From Paenibacillus alba (GTDB lineage Bacteria; Bacillota; Bacilli; Paenibacillales; NBRC-103111): a stretch of DNA of 64,000 bases. The stretch is taken from NCBI RefSeq assembly GCF_013204855.1, contig NZ_JABMKZ010000013.1:1-64000 (forward strand), read 5' to 3'. This document shows, in pieces, positions 25,465 to 34,451 of the stretch (position 1 is its first letter; every line of letters starts with the position of its first letter). A program made the translations under genes and the position numbers. Under the pieces are notes generated by a model, which was given only the letters and a program-made list of their open reading frames with translations, was not told where the DNA came from and searched no databases.

Positions 25465-25698
25465 ATGGCTGTCCCACTCGATCGGCTGCATACACTGGTT
25501 ACAGACAATACGAACAGGAGTGATGCAGTTGTGAAGTCAACAGTTGTCGCCACCTATATGATCGAAGGAACGAAGGTTAAAATTTGCAGTGATCACTTCG
25601 TAAAAACCGAAGAAGAGAATGAAGAATGCATTAAAGAATTGTACAGACTTGCTTGGTTTATTATAGGCAGAGCAAGAGCAAGGGGGGTAGATGTTTAA
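25465..25698 (+). CDS. Hypothetical early protein
   Basis: 77 residues; AAAGGAGG about 13 bp upstream of the ATG. The core (VVATYMIEGTKVKICSDHFV ... LYRLAWFIIGRARARG) looks like a small alpha/beta protein. Function unknown. Confidence 0.55.
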   Translation: MAVPLDRLHTLVTDNTNRSDAVVKSTVVATYMIEGTKVKICSDHFVKTEEENEECIKELYRLAWFIIGRARARGVDV

Positions 25699-25966
25699 TT
25701 CTCTCCTGCGCTCAAGTGGGACGAGTAGTCTAGTCCAAGTTGATTCAATATTTTCCTGATATCAATCTTGATCTTCTTCATGCCCTTATTCATTCCCCTC
25801 ATAAATAAAAAGTAACCCCCTGTGCATCAGAGGGTTCAGGAAGGGTGGTGATGGTAGCCGACCGATCAACCCTGTAAGTCATAATTGAATAGTATCATGT
25901 CTCGCACGCTTTTTCTGTAAACAAACAGTAACAAATTAGAAAAAAAAGGAAGGAGAATGAGTTGCT
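25699..25966. promoter_or_regulatory. Intergenic region with hairpin and repressor-like site
   Basis: Holds a 9-bp stem AACCCCCTG/CAGAGGGTT (25814-25836, one mismatch) with an A-run on its left, so it looks like a leftward terminator. A possible 32-codon minus-strand ORF lies at 25695-25793 (GAGGGGA before its ATG). CATGTCTCGCACGCT near 25897-25911 resembles an operator word of the lysogeny switch, just upstream of the next HTH gene. Confidence 0.4.
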
Positions 25967-26230
25967 TTGAAGACAGCTGTAATGAAATGTGGAGCTATTA
26001 TGCAAGCGTGCAGAGAACGTGCAGGTTTAACGCAAGAACAGTTGGCCGAGAAATTAAATCTTTCACGGATTTCGGTAATCAACTATGAAAAGGATAAAAG
26101 AATACCAAACGCTCCAACTTTGATGAACTGGGTTGCAGCTACTGGATCTCAAGAGGTAGCTGTAGCATTTTTTTGTGGGATGGACGGTTTATCGATCATG
26201 CAGAGCATTTTGGGTTTGGTAGGAAGTTAA
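25967..26230 (+). CDS. XRE-family HTH protein
   Basis: 87 residues from TTG 25967 (GGAG ~10 bp upstream). A clear helix-turn-helix: 'CRERAGLTQEQLAEKLNLSRISVINYEKDKR'. The fourth HTH gene in this prophage. The C-terminal 30 residues are hydrophobic. Possibly an early gene regulator. Confidence 0.75.
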   Translation: MKTAVMKCGAIMQACRERAGLTQEQLAEKLNLSRISVINYEKDKRIPNAPTLMNWVAATGSQEVAVAFFCGMDGLSIMQSILGLVGS

Positions 26231-26247
26231 TGTGGAGGGATGAAACA

Positions 26248-26535
26248 ATGTTTTCTACGATGCTTATAAATTCAGGATTTAATTCAGGAGTTGTTTATGC
26301 AAGTGGGATAATGAAAGCCCACGATGTCATGAGAATGGCTGCTGACTTCCGCGCTCAGGAAACAATCAGTGCTATGACTCAGCGGATTCTCATTGAAAAC
26401 GGAGTACCAGTAAACGAAGAAATAGCCACCGCTGGACACGATGACTATTCCGAATTTAATACATATGAAACAAATTGTGACTTTAGTATACCCTCGATGT
26501 CTTCGGATGGCAAGGGGGTAATGGTGAATGCCTAA
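26248..26535 (+). CDS. Hypothetical early phage protein
   Basis: 95 residues from ATG 26248, preceded by GGAGGG. The longer frame begins inside the preceding HTH gene. Soluble, acidic; no family recognised. Its stop overlaps the next gene by 8 bp. Confidence 0.6.
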   Translation: MFSTMLINSGFNSGVVYASGIMKAHDVMRMAADFRAQETISAMTQRILIENGVPVNEEIATAGHDDYSEFNTYETNCDFSIPSMSSDGKGVMVNA

Positions 26536-26905
26536 GAATAAGTACGATCCTGATCTTCATTCCAAAAAATTTAACAAGACAAAGGCTACAGCGTTCTTTA
26601 AGGCAGTTCTTGGAACGGCAAAAGGAATTGAGCCAGGCAATGGGTATAGTCAATCGTTTTACGTTCAGACAGGCATGGTACGCTGCCACGCATGGGTAGC
26701 ATCTTATGAAAGAGATATTTATATGCAAATAGGGATTAACGGCCATATCATCGCATCTTATCATTTTGATTTTGATTCATTTGAACCGAATTATAAACGA
26801 GTTGACAGTGATTCTCGCCATGAAACGAGAAAAGAATTTCACCGGATTCGTGATGAGTTCAAACAGGAAATGATTGAAAGAGGATTTTTGAGGGATGGAC
26901 GATAG
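26528..26905 (+). CDS. Hypothetical early phage protein
   Basis: 125 residues, basic N-terminus (MPKNKYDPDLHSKKFNKTKA), a central beta-rich part and a C-terminal helix ending EMIERGFLRDGR. GGGGGTAATGGTGA lies upstream. Function unknown. Confidence 0.6.
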   Translation: MPKNKYDPDLHSKKFNKTKATAFFKAVLGTAKGIEPGNGYSQSFYVQTGMVRCHAWVASYERDIYMQIGINGHIIASYHFDFDSFEPNYKRVDSDSRHETRKEFHRIRDEFKQEMIERGFLRDGR

Positions 26906-26978
26906 TTTTAACAATCTCGTGGAGGATGCGCTATGGCGTATCCTGGGCGATGCTGTTAAGCATCAGGGAGGTTTTCCA

Positions 26979-27182
26979 ATGTACATATTTAAGGGTGATA
27001 GGGTCCGGCTTGTTTCCGGCAAGACGGGAGAAGTTACCGAAACATGGGGCATAGCACGTACCTTCATACGCTTATTATGTGATTCTGACGGTAAAACTAT
27101 TCCTGTTTTCGCGACTGATGTCGTCGAAGTGAGACGTGCCAAACCATCAGTTACTACTAAAGGTAATAAACGGGGGAGGTGA
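26979..27182 (+). CDS. Small KOW/SH3-like early protein
   Basis: 67 residues from ATG 26979, which has GGGAGG at good spacing; a longer version from ATG 26895 (95 aa) is possible. 'FKGDRVRLVSGKTGEVTETWG' reads like a KOW or SH3-like barrel. Basic tail. Function unknown. Confidence 0.55.
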   Translation: MYIFKGDRVRLVSGKTGEVTETWGIARTFIRLLCDSDGKTIPVFATDVVEVRRAKPSVTTKGNKRGR

Positions 27183-27188
27183 AGCACA

Positions 27189-27557
27189 ATGCATGGAATT
27201 GATATTAACACTTTATCAGGCGGGGCGGTAGCCGAGCGCATCAATCGGGAGTTACAAAGGGTTGCCGAGAATATCCTTGATCCGAACACAAATGCGGCTG
27301 TAGCAAGAACGGTAACAGTCACAATTAAGATAAAGCCGGATGAATCAAGACAAATTGGTGTTACTGACATTCAAATCAAATCTGGTTTGGCTCCAACAAG
27401 AGGCATACCTGCGCAATTCATTTTTGATTACGGCAAAGACGGTAAGGCAGTTATGGCCGAGCTTCGCTCCAGTGAACGCAATCAATTTATGGTTGATGAC
27501 GATGGTGATGTAGCAGACGACCGCGGAAAGAAAGTCGTGAATGGCAACTTTAGATAA
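27189..27557 (+). CDS. Phage 'replication terminator'-type protein
   Basis: 122 residues. Resembles a family annotated 'replication terminator protein' in Firmicute phages: 'LSGGAVAERINRELQRVAENILDPNTNAA', 'VTVTIKIKPDESRQI', then an acidic C-terminus. That name comes from automatic annotation and has no known mechanism. It pairs with the next gene in many phages. Confidence 0.6.
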   Translation: MHGIDINTLSGGAVAERINRELQRVAENILDPNTNAAVARTVTVTIKIKPDESRQIGVTDIQIKSGLAPTRGIPAQFIFDYGKDGKAVMAELRSSERNQFMVDDDGDVADDRGKKVVNGNFR

Positions 27558-27581
27558 ATTAAATTGGAGGTAATTCAAATC

Positions 27582-28289
27582 ATGATCAAAGAAGCATTAC
27601 AGTATGTAATCGAAGCTTTTACCGCTGAGACAAAAGAAATTTCTGGACAGATGTATTCCACTCAACCACTCGCTCTAGTAAAGAAGGCAATGCCAAATGC
27701 GGTTCACCTTAATAACTTAACTGGCCTAGTAGATTATATTAAAGCCAATTATGATGAGCAACCGCCTGTCTTAATTCAAGTGGCAAGCCCGACTGAAGTT
27801 AACGTTTTGAGCACTTTCAATCGTGACATGAATCGAAACCATCTAATCAAGTCAACTGCTTTGCTGCCTAATATTCCTTTCGAAAAATTTCATGATGTCG
27901 AAGCTTTTAATATTTTGCTCCAATCCTGTTTCGTAGCCAACGATCATCGCGATGCTTTGTTAAAGGTTGTAGGAAACATCAAAGAAGAGACAGTTCAATC
28001 TGTAGGGGATGATGGCATTTCCCAGCAAGTGACTGCAAAAACAGGTATCGCAACTGTTGCTCCTGTAGTAGTTCCTAATCCAGTTTATTTAAAACCATTC
28101 CGAACATTCGTAGAAGTTACACAGCCGGAAAGTGCTTTTGTCTTCCGTATGCAGAATGGACCAAGGGCGGCTTTGTTCGAAGCTGACGGAGGAGCATGGA
28201 AGCTACAGGCTATATTAGAAATCAAAAGATATTTGGAGCATGAGCTCCGAACAGAGATTGACAATGGCCGTGTGATTATCATTGCTTAG
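27582..28289 (+). CDS. Conserved phage protein (DUF2303-like)
   Basis: About 235 residues from ATG 27582 (TGGAGGT upstream). Reminiscent of a conserved early protein next to the 'replication terminator' gene: 'QPLALVKKAMPNA', 'LTGLVDYIKANYD', 'GPRAALFEADGGAWKLQA'. Function unknown. Cytoplasmic. Confidence 0.6.
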   Translation: MIKEALQYVIEAFTAETKEISGQMYSTQPLALVKKAMPNAVHLNNLTGLVDYIKANYDEQPPVLIQVASPTEVNVLSTFNRDMNRNHLIKSTALLPNIPFEKFHDVEAFNILLQSCFVANDHRDALLKVVGNIKEETVQSVGDDGISQQVTAKTGIATVAPVVVPNPVYLKPFRTFVEVTQPESAFVFRMQNGPRAALFEADGGAWKLQAILEIKRYLEHELRTEIDNGRVIIIA

Positions 28290-28355
28290 CTTATATAGCA
28301 TTCTAGCAGGGATCATTCCTTGCTAGAATGCATCCTAAAAACGGGAGGGATAAGG

Positions 28356-28691
28356 ATGTTACAAGATGCCTTGCAAAAGATAGGTACAGAAATAAGTGCT
28401 GAAAAGAAGAATAAGTATGCTCCAGCCGTGGGAAGTTTTTTAATAAACCATTTACGTAATAATCCTCAAGATGCAGGAAATATTTTGACAGAAGGAAAAA
28501 CTATCGCTGGAAGCCTTAAAGCGATGAGAGAAGAAGCCCAGAAGAATCAGGATGGCGGCATTGGAATGTTGTCGGATGAAGAGGCTTTTAACATTGTTCT
28601 AAAATACTATGGAATTCATGTTAATGAAAAAGTCCCTGTAACTATGTCTAAAGTGGCAAATTTTGATATCTCGCTTGATGATTTAATGTAA
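28356..28691 (+). CDS. PcfK-like small protein
   Basis: 111 residues from ATG 28356 (GGGAGGG upstream). The C-terminal 'LSDEEAFNIVLKYYGI' resembles PcfK-like proteins that pair with PcfJ on conjugative plasmids and phages. The pairing is kept here: the PcfJ-like gene starts 12 bp downstream. Function unknown. Confidence 0.5.
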   Translation: MLQDALQKIGTEISAEKKNKYAPAVGSFLINHLRNNPQDAGNILTEGKTIAGSLKAMREEAQKNQDGGIGMLSDEEAFNIVLKYYGIHVNEKVPVTMSKVANFDISLDDLM

Positions 28692-28703
28692 GGAGGATCG
28701 CGC

Positions 28704-30263
28704 ATGAGTGACTTTAATTCTTTCAAATCGCATTTCTCTACTGAGATCAGCTCGTCACTAGTAAAATACGCATTGGGTACGGTATTGAAAAGCAGTCGGT
28801 ATTTATTTATCCAAAGTTCAGTTGGTATCCAGTATGCATATTGTACACATTGTGAGAAGACACATCTTTCAAAAGAGAAGTTGAAACATAAACAAAAGGA
28901 ACCAGCCAAATGTCCACATTGCAGATCTGAATGCAAGGTTCAAGCTGTAGGTGTCGGAAGAAAGTACCTTGAGGATAAAGCCGTATTTGTCTGGTACGAG
29001 AAATCGAAGAGCGACAAGAAGGCTGTTACAGCCAGAATTATCGAAGTTCGGCGCGATTATAGCGGTGATTTCAAGAAAGTTCAGACTACATACAATTGCA
29101 GTCATATGTATTTATTCATGACAGGGCAAAGCCATTATTTCCACAGGATTTATGGTGGATGGGAGAAACGTTCGAGCGCTCATAGCGCATTTGATTATTA
29201 CTTTTCCGGCTGGAAAAATATCGAGAGGCACATGCTTCCTTCAAACATTAAACATGCTGTAAAAGGAACGCCATTTCAATATTGCACATGGGAGAAATAT
29301 ATCAAGTTCAAGAATCCAACTTATGTTTCTGATATGGTAGAGTTTTTTGATCTTGCTGCAAAATATCCCTGTGTGGAGTATTTGACTAAAGCAGGATTTC
29401 AAAAAATGATTCAAGCCAAACTGTATAAACTCCCCACCTATGGTGCAATCCATTGGAAAGGCAAGACGCTTCAGAAAGTATTACGTCTTTCCACAACTGA
29501 ATTGAAGGAGCTTCGATCCGCATCGTTTTCCTTTGATCCTAAGCATTTGAGGTTTTATCAAAAATATAAGAAAGCGGAAAAGCCTGTAACGCTCTTAGAA
29601 GCATTCGTTCTGGCAGAGATTGATGATTCATTTTACAAAGAATATTACATGAAGGACATGTTGAAATTTACAACCAACGAAAATATTCTATCTTATATTT
29701 CTAAGCAAATTAAGCAAGGACATTTTACATCGGCGAAGGACGCTCTTAGTGATTGGCGTGATTATCAACGACAGTGTGAAAAACTAGGAATGAGTTTAAA
29801 AGAGGATAAATTCCTCTTCCCAAACAATTTGAAAGAGGCTCATCGCAAAAATACGGAACGTATCAAGTTAAAAGAAGACGAAAAAATTAATGAAATGATT
29901 AAGCAACGTGTGTCTAATGAATTGAAAGATCTAAAGTTCGAAAATAAAAACTTTATAATCCGGCCTGCTCTATCATCAATTGAATTATTTGAGGAAGGCA
30001 AAGCATTGACTCATTGTGTCGGAGATTATAGTGAAAGTTATGCCAAAGGAAGAATGATAATCCTTCTAATTCGACGCAAGTCAAATCCGAACGAGCCGTT
30101 CTATACTGTAGAGGCCAAAGATGACAAAATCTTGCAATGTCGAGGCTATGATAACTGCGATATGACAGAAGAAGTAGAATCTTTCATTCGAACTTTTATT
30201 TCTAAAAGGCTAAAAAAAGTGGTCTGTAAGCGTCCAGAAATTATCCAGGGGGTTGCTATATGA
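28704..30263 (+). CDS. PcfJ-like protein
   Basis: 519 residues. An N-terminal CxxC...CxxC element (CTHC, CPHC at ~49-74) could bind zinc. The C-terminal PcfJ domain contains 'LFEEGKALTHCVGDYSESYAKGRMIILLIRR' with the family's conserved HCVG. Found on plasmids (pcfJ of pCF10) and in phages; biochemical role unknown. Overlaps the next gene by ATGA. Confidence 0.75.
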   Translation: MSDFNSFKSHFSTEISSSLVKYALGTVLKSSRYLFIQSSVGIQYAYCTHCEKTHLSKEKLKHKQKEPAKCPHCRSECKVQAVGVGRKYLEDKAVFVWYEKSKSDKKAVTARIIEVRRDYSGDFKKVQTTYNCSHMYLFMTGQSHYFHRIYGGWEKRSSAHSAFDYYFSGWKNIERHMLPSNIKHAVKGTPFQYCTWEKYIKFKNPTYVSDMVEFFDLAAKYPCVEYLTKAGFQKMIQAKLYKLPTYGAIHWKGKTLQKVLRLSTTELKELRSASFSFDPKHLRFYQKYKKAEKPVTLLEAFVLAEIDDSFYKEYYMKDMLKFTTNENILSYISKQIKQGHFTSAKDALSDWRDYQRQCEKLGMSLKEDKFLFPNNLKEAHRKNTERIKLKEDEKINEMIKQRVSNELKDLKFENKNFIIRPALSSIELFEEGKALTHCVGDYSESYAKGRMIILLIRRKSNPNEPFYTVEAKDDKILQCRGYDNCDMTEEVESFIRTFISKRLKKVVCKRPEIIQGVAI

Positions 30264-31261
30264 GCAAGCAAATTGTAAAAAAGACGGAAACTAACATAAC
30301 GGATCGGACACCGCAGTTGATCGCTGCTGAGATTCGTAGTATAGATACACAAGTTAAAGAGATGGTATTACATGGATCTATTAATATTGGCAAGAAATTA
30401 ATAGAAGCAAAGACGCTTGTTGCTCATGGTGAATGGGGGAAATGGGTCGTAGCAAACTTAGAGTATAGTCACTCTCAAGTAAACAATTTCATGCGGATAG
30501 CTGAAGAGTACGGATCGGTAAATTCTCAAGCACTTGGTAATTTAAGCTTTACACAAGCTGTCGCTTTGCTTGGTATGCCAACTGAGGATAAAGAGGCATT
30601 TGTTGAATCAAATAACGTTGAGAATATGTCTACAAGGGAGCTGCAGAAGGCTGTTAAGGAAAAGCAGGAACTTGAGCGTAAGCTGAATGAAGAGCAAGCG
30701 AAGGCAGAACAAGAGAAGAAACAGCGAGAAGCGGTGTTTGAACAGTATCAGACCGAGTTGAGCCTTCGAAAGAGCCAGGAGCAACAAATAAACGACCTTC
30801 AGCAAGCCGTAGCTTCATCAAAGGATGACAAGACAGCAATTAAGCTGAAGGATGATCTTAAAAGTAGCAAGGAAGCTCATGCTGTATCTATAAAACGCAT
30901 TAAAGAATTGGAAGATCAACTCAATGCCAAGCCTATAGACGTCCCAGTGAAAGAGATTGTCGAAGTGATTCCTGAAGAAACTCAGAAAGAGCTGGATAGT
31001 CTTCGTAAGCGTGAACAAGAGTTGGAGTTAAAAGCCAAGCAGCAAGAAGAAGCGACTGCAAAACAAATCTCAGAAATGAAAGAGCTGCTTGAAAAGAATA
31101 ACAATACAGCGGCGATCAAGGTTAAGGTTTGCTTTGACACACTTGTTTCTAATTTCAAGGAATTGTTATCAGCTGTTGCAGAAGTGTCAAATGAAGAAGA
31201 AAAGGTGAAGTTTCAAGGGGCCATGTCCAAGCTTTGCGACAAGATGAAAGAGCAATTGTAA
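30260..31261 (+). CDS. DUF3102 coiled-coil protein
   Basis: 333 residues. The N-terminal ~120 residues match DUF3102 (IGKKLIEAKTLVAHGEWGKWV ... YSHSQVNNFMRIAEEYG), which resembles ParB-like/HTH folds. Residues ~130-290 are a long coiled coil rich in Glu/Lys/Gln. Found in mobile elements, with a probable DNA-binding role. Coupled to the PcfJ-like gene. Confidence 0.75.
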   Translation: MSKQIVKKTETNITDRTPQLIAAEIRSIDTQVKEMVLHGSINIGKKLIEAKTLVAHGEWGKWVVANLEYSHSQVNNFMRIAEEYGSVNSQALGNLSFTQAVALLGMPTEDKEAFVESNNVENMSTRELQKAVKEKQELERKLNEEQAKAEQEKKQREAVFEQYQTELSLRKSQEQQINDLQQAVASSKDDKTAIKLKDDLKSSKEAHAVSIKRIKELEDQLNAKPIDVPVKEIVEVIPEETQKELDSLRKREQELELKAKQQEEATAKQISEMKELLEKNNNTAAIKVKVCFDTLVSNFKELLSAVAEVSNEEEKVKFQGAMSKLCDKMKEQL

Positions 31262-31302
31262 TTCTAATCAATTAATGAAAATTTTGAATGGGAGGGGCGT
31301 GC

Positions 31303-32199
31303 ATGCAGGATACGAACCTTAGACCGTCCCTAGACAGTTTATTTGATCAGTATGAGGATATCGGTGGACCGGAAACGTTCGGTCCAAATGGAACTGCAAT
31401 TATTCTGGCGATCTGGAGAAAGTCAAAGAGGCTTGGATGGATTCAAACCTTTCACCTAACCAATACTGAGCTACATTATCAAACGGGTATAAAAAGCAGA
31501 GGGACAATTAATTTGTATCGAGAAATGCTTGCAGAAGCTGGAATTATAAAATACGTTGCTCCACCGCGCGGACAGTCGAGAGGCGAGTATTCAATTAATT
31601 TCGCCATTAATAAAATGGAAAAAGTTGTTCAAAATATGAACAACTTTGTAGACAACTATACAGAAGTGGTTCAAGAAATGGACAACTTACCGTCCGTTTT
31701 GGGGGAAGTAGTCCAAAATACGGACAACTTCAATGACACTGTATTAAGAGATACTATTACTACCATTAAAACTGTTCCGAATCCATTTGAGTTCCTTTTC
31801 GAAGAATATTGCAAGCTTCACAATAAATTAGACATTCATGTAAAGACTCCTGATGTTAGTCTAATGCAGTCCATGGTCTCACAAAACATATCTGTGTTCC
31901 TCATGGTTAACACAATGAAAGCTCTACACAAGGAACGCACAGCAAAAGGCACGAAGATTAGCGGATTTGCATATTACAAAGAGGCCATTCTAGAAGCTTG
32001 GGAATCGTTTAAAGCCATAACTGACGGGGTGCCAGCCCCCGTAGTCGCTCTTGGTGGAGAGTCTATAACTGATGGAGCGCCGATCTCCACAGTCGCCCTT
32101 GGATCATCCTCTAAACGTACAAAGCAGCAACAAGAACTTGATGATTTACGCCGAAGGGCAGAGGAGGAACGGCAGCGTGAAAAAGTCAGAAGTGTATGA
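31303..32199 (+). CDS. Replication initiator-like protein (DnaD/O-type) carrying iterons
   Basis: 298 residues from ATG 31303, with GGGAGGGG upstream. The N-terminal ~100 residues look like the winged-helix of phage replication proteins (LTNTELHYQTGIKSRGTINLYREMLAEAGIIKY). The middle holds three 14-residue repeats (VVQNMNNF / VVQEMDNL / VVQNTDNF) that are encoded by DNA iterons. The C-terminal part resembles DnaD tails, followed by a duplicated 'ITDG..P...VALG' segment. It is followed by a helicase loader and DnaB, so it should open the phage origin. Confidence 0.75.
   Translation: MQDTNLRPSLDSLFDQYEDIGGPETFGPNGTAIILAIWRKSKRLGWIQTFHLTNTELHYQTGIKSRGTINLYREMLAEAGIIKYVAPPRGQSRGEYSINFAINKMEKVVQNMNNFVDNYTEVVQEMDNLPSVLGEVVQNTDNFNDTVLRDTITTIKTVPNPFEFLFEEYCKLHNKLDIHVKTPDVSLMQSMVSQNISVFLMVNTMKALHKERTAKGTKISGFAYYKEAILEAWESFKAITDGVPAPVVALGGESITDGAPISTVALGSSSKRTKQQQELDDLRRRAEEERQREKVRSV
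31624..31728. repeat. Three 21-bp palindromic iterons, 42-bp period: candidate phage origin
   Basis: 31624-31644 (GTTGTTC-AAAATAT-GAACAAC, perfect dyad), 31666-31686 (GTGGTTC...GGACAAC), 31708-31728 (GTAGTCC...GGACAAC). Starts are exactly 42 bp apart, four helical turns, placing all sites on one DNA face. They lie in the initiator gene, as in lambda gene O. Confidence 0.75.
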
Positions 32200-32521
32200 T
32201 CTCATGTTTGAAATTAAAGCCAATTACGCACCGTTCGTTGTGAGTGACGATGAAGTTGAGAGGCACTTTAAACATTTGAAAGACTTTCCCCTCTCATCCG
32301 CTCTTAAAAATATAGATGCCTACGTTAAAACGAATCAGTACCCGCCAAAGATAGCTGATATTCGTGGGAAGTTGGGTGAACAAATGGACGGTGAAATCAG
32401 CAAACGGCAAGCTGCTGAAAATGAGGCCTACCTTATCCACTGGTCATTGAAAGAAAGTGAGCCGCCTTCAGGTTATTGGCAAAACATTCGGGAAAAGTTG
32501 AGAGGGGAACAGCATGCATGA
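32177..32521 (+). CDS. Helicase loader/inhibitor, SPP1 G39P-like
   Basis: 114 residues from GTG 32177 (GAGGAGGAAC upstream). Resembles Inhibitor_G39P (PF11417): 'EVYDLMFEIKANY', 'ALKNIDAYVKTNQYPPKIADI'. G39P of phage SPP1 binds the replicative helicase and delivers it to the initiator at the origin. The next gene is that helicase, overlapping by 8 bp; the previous gene is the initiator, so all three parts are adjacent. Confidence 0.82.
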   Translation: MKKSEVYDLMFEIKANYAPFVVSDDEVERHFKHLKDFPLSSALKNIDAYVKTNQYPPKIADIRGKLGEQMDGEISKRQAAENEAYLIHWSLKESEPPSGYWQNIREKLRGEQHA

Positions 32522-33905
32522 GCAACTAGGAATTCAATTACCAGCAGATATAAGAGCAGAGCAGGCTTTGCTGGGGGCGGTATTGATTGATACGGAAGTC
32601 TTTGCAATTGCGAAAGATCGATTGATTGGTGGGGAGTTTTTCAGAGAAACACATGCCCGGATTTTTCGCGCAATGGTACAAGTCCAATCGTCAGAGAAGC
32701 CAATCGATTTGATTTCTGTAACTGCTCAGTTGCAAGATTCCGACGAACTTAATTCCGTTGGTGGCGTTGGATATTTGTCTGAACTTGCTTCGGCTGTTCC
32801 TACTTCTGCAAATGCCGGTTATTATGTGGACCGTATTCAAGAAATGTTCCTTCGAAGACAAGCCATTAATACTGCAATGGATCTCGTCAAGCAAGCAACA
32901 GAAGAACAAGACGTGGGGGCCTTTGTAGCAATGGCCGAAAAAGCAGCTTCCAAGCTCTCCGATCAATCAGCACCAAAAAAGGAATTCAAGGTGATCAGAC
33001 ATGTGCTACTTGAAGCATGGGACGACGCCGAAAAGCGCTATAACGCAAGATACACCAATCGAGGCATCACGGGTACTCCTTCTTGTTTTACTGATTTAGA
33101 TAATATGACTGCTGGATTTCAAGATGGTGATCTAATTATTTTAGCAGCTCGGCCATCTGTTGGAAAAACGGCCTTTGCTTTAAATGTAGGTCAAAACGTC
33201 GCAATAAAAACAGGCGAGAACGTTGCGATCTTTAGTTTGGAAATGTCTTCAGCTCAACTAGTGCAGCGTATGATTTGCGCGGAAGGGAACATTGATGCAA
33301 ATCGAATGAGGACAGGTTTTTTTGAAGATGGTGATTGGGAGAGGATGTCGATGGCCGTTAGTAAGCTGTCAGAAGCAGGCATCTTTATCGACGATACTCC
33401 GGGAATAACGGTGAATGATATACGTTCTAAGTGTCGCCGACTCATGAAAGAAAAAGGCATAGGTATGATTATCATCGATTACCTTCAACTGATTCAGAGT
33501 TTTGGCAAAGGATCAAATCGGCAAGAAGAAGTTTCAGAGATATCCCGAACACTCAAGCAGCTTGCTCGTGAATTGGCCGTTCCTGTGATTGCTCTTTCCC
33601 AGCTAAGTCGGGGCGTTGAGCAGCGCCAGGATAAACGACCGATGATGTCCGATCTCAGGGAGTCGGGAGCAATTGAGCAGGACGCGGACATTGTAGCCTT
33701 CCTTTATCGGGATGACTACTACGACAAGGAATCCGAGAAAAAGAATATCCTCGAAATCATCATTGCCAAGCAGCGAAATGGTCCAGTCGGCACAGTGGAA
33801 CTCGCATTCTTGAAGCAGTTTAATAAATTTGTGAATATGGATCGATCAGACAGGCCAGCTTCGACGCCTACAGGAAAATCAATTCCTGATATGTACACAC
33901 ATTAA
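32514..33905 (+). CDS. dnaB: Replicative DNA helicase, DnaB family
   Basis: 463 residues. N-terminal DnaB domain (~8-110, 'ADIRAEQALLGAVLID'), linker, then a RecA-fold ATPase with Walker A ARPSVGKTAFALN (~212-224), Walker B MIIIDYLQL and SRGVEQRQDKRPMMSDLRESG near 365-385. A hexameric 5'-3' helicase driving phage fork progression. Length is normal for DnaB/G40P. Confidence 0.97.
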   Translation: MHEQLGIQLPADIRAEQALLGAVLIDTEVFAIAKDRLIGGEFFRETHARIFRAMVQVQSSEKPIDLISVTAQLQDSDELNSVGGVGYLSELASAVPTSANAGYYVDRIQEMFLRRQAINTAMDLVKQATEEQDVGAFVAMAEKAASKLSDQSAPKKEFKVIRHVLLEAWDDAEKRYNARYTNRGITGTPSCFTDLDNMTAGFQDGDLIILAARPSVGKTAFALNVGQNVAIKTGENVAIFSLEMSSAQLVQRMICAEGNIDANRMRTGFFEDGDWERMSMAVSKLSEAGIFIDDTPGITVNDIRSKCRRLMKEKGIGMIIIDYLQLIQSFGKGSNRQEEVSEISRTLKQLARELAVPVIALSQLSRGVEQRQDKRPMMSDLRESGAIEQDADIVAFLYRDDYYDKESEKKNILEIIIAKQRNGPVGTVELAFLKQFNKFVNMDRSDRPASTPTGKSIPDMYTH

Positions 33906-33924
33906 GTTCCGAAAGGAGTCACCC

Positions 33925-34410
33925 ATGAGTGACACTATATCCAAAAAATCCATAACTGATTGGCTTCAACAAGAAGCTGATGAGCGGAAGAAGTTGCCCC
34001 ATCTTGAAGGAAATAGATTGTCCTATCTGCGAGTGAAGGAACATATCGAATCTGGCTCCTTTGATTTTATCACCTCTCAAGTAAGAGAGGGGATGGTGCT
34101 GAATCAAGAACGTTACGACGAAGCACGGAAACTCTTCGAAGGTTGGAGCGTCTGGCATGAAAACAAACTGATCGTGCTGTCGGTTATTGATCGGGCTGTA
34201 CGCCTCGAACGAGAAAACAAACGTCTTCACGCTAAAGACGCAACGATTCCACGAATGAAAGATGAATGGCACGAAGATTATAGTGACGTGTTGTGGTGGT
34301 CGTTTCCGATTCAAGAACCACCGTATTGTGGAACACCACTTGATGCAGATTGGCCGGACTATCACACACATTGGACTCCGCTTGTTATTCCAGAGCAGCC
34401 TAATGTTTAA
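33925..34410 (+). CDS. Hypothetical protein with DUF551-like C-terminus
   Basis: 161 residues. The last ~40 residues are aromatic-rich (SDVLWWSFPIQEPPYCGTPLDADWPDYHTHW), a pattern like small DUF551-type phage modules. The N-terminal part is helical. AAAGGAG upstream. Role unknown. Confidence 0.6.
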   Translation: MSDTISKKSITDWLQQEADERKKLPHLEGNRLSYLRVKEHIESGSFDFITSQVREGMVLNQERYDEARKLFEGWSVWHENKLIVLSVIDRAVRLERENKRLHAKDATIPRMKDEWHEDYSDVLWWSFPIQEPPYCGTPLDADWPDYHTHWTPLVIPEQPNV

Positions 34411-34451
34411 AGCTGAATATAGCTGTCCATAAGGAAGAGGGAGGAAAATTA

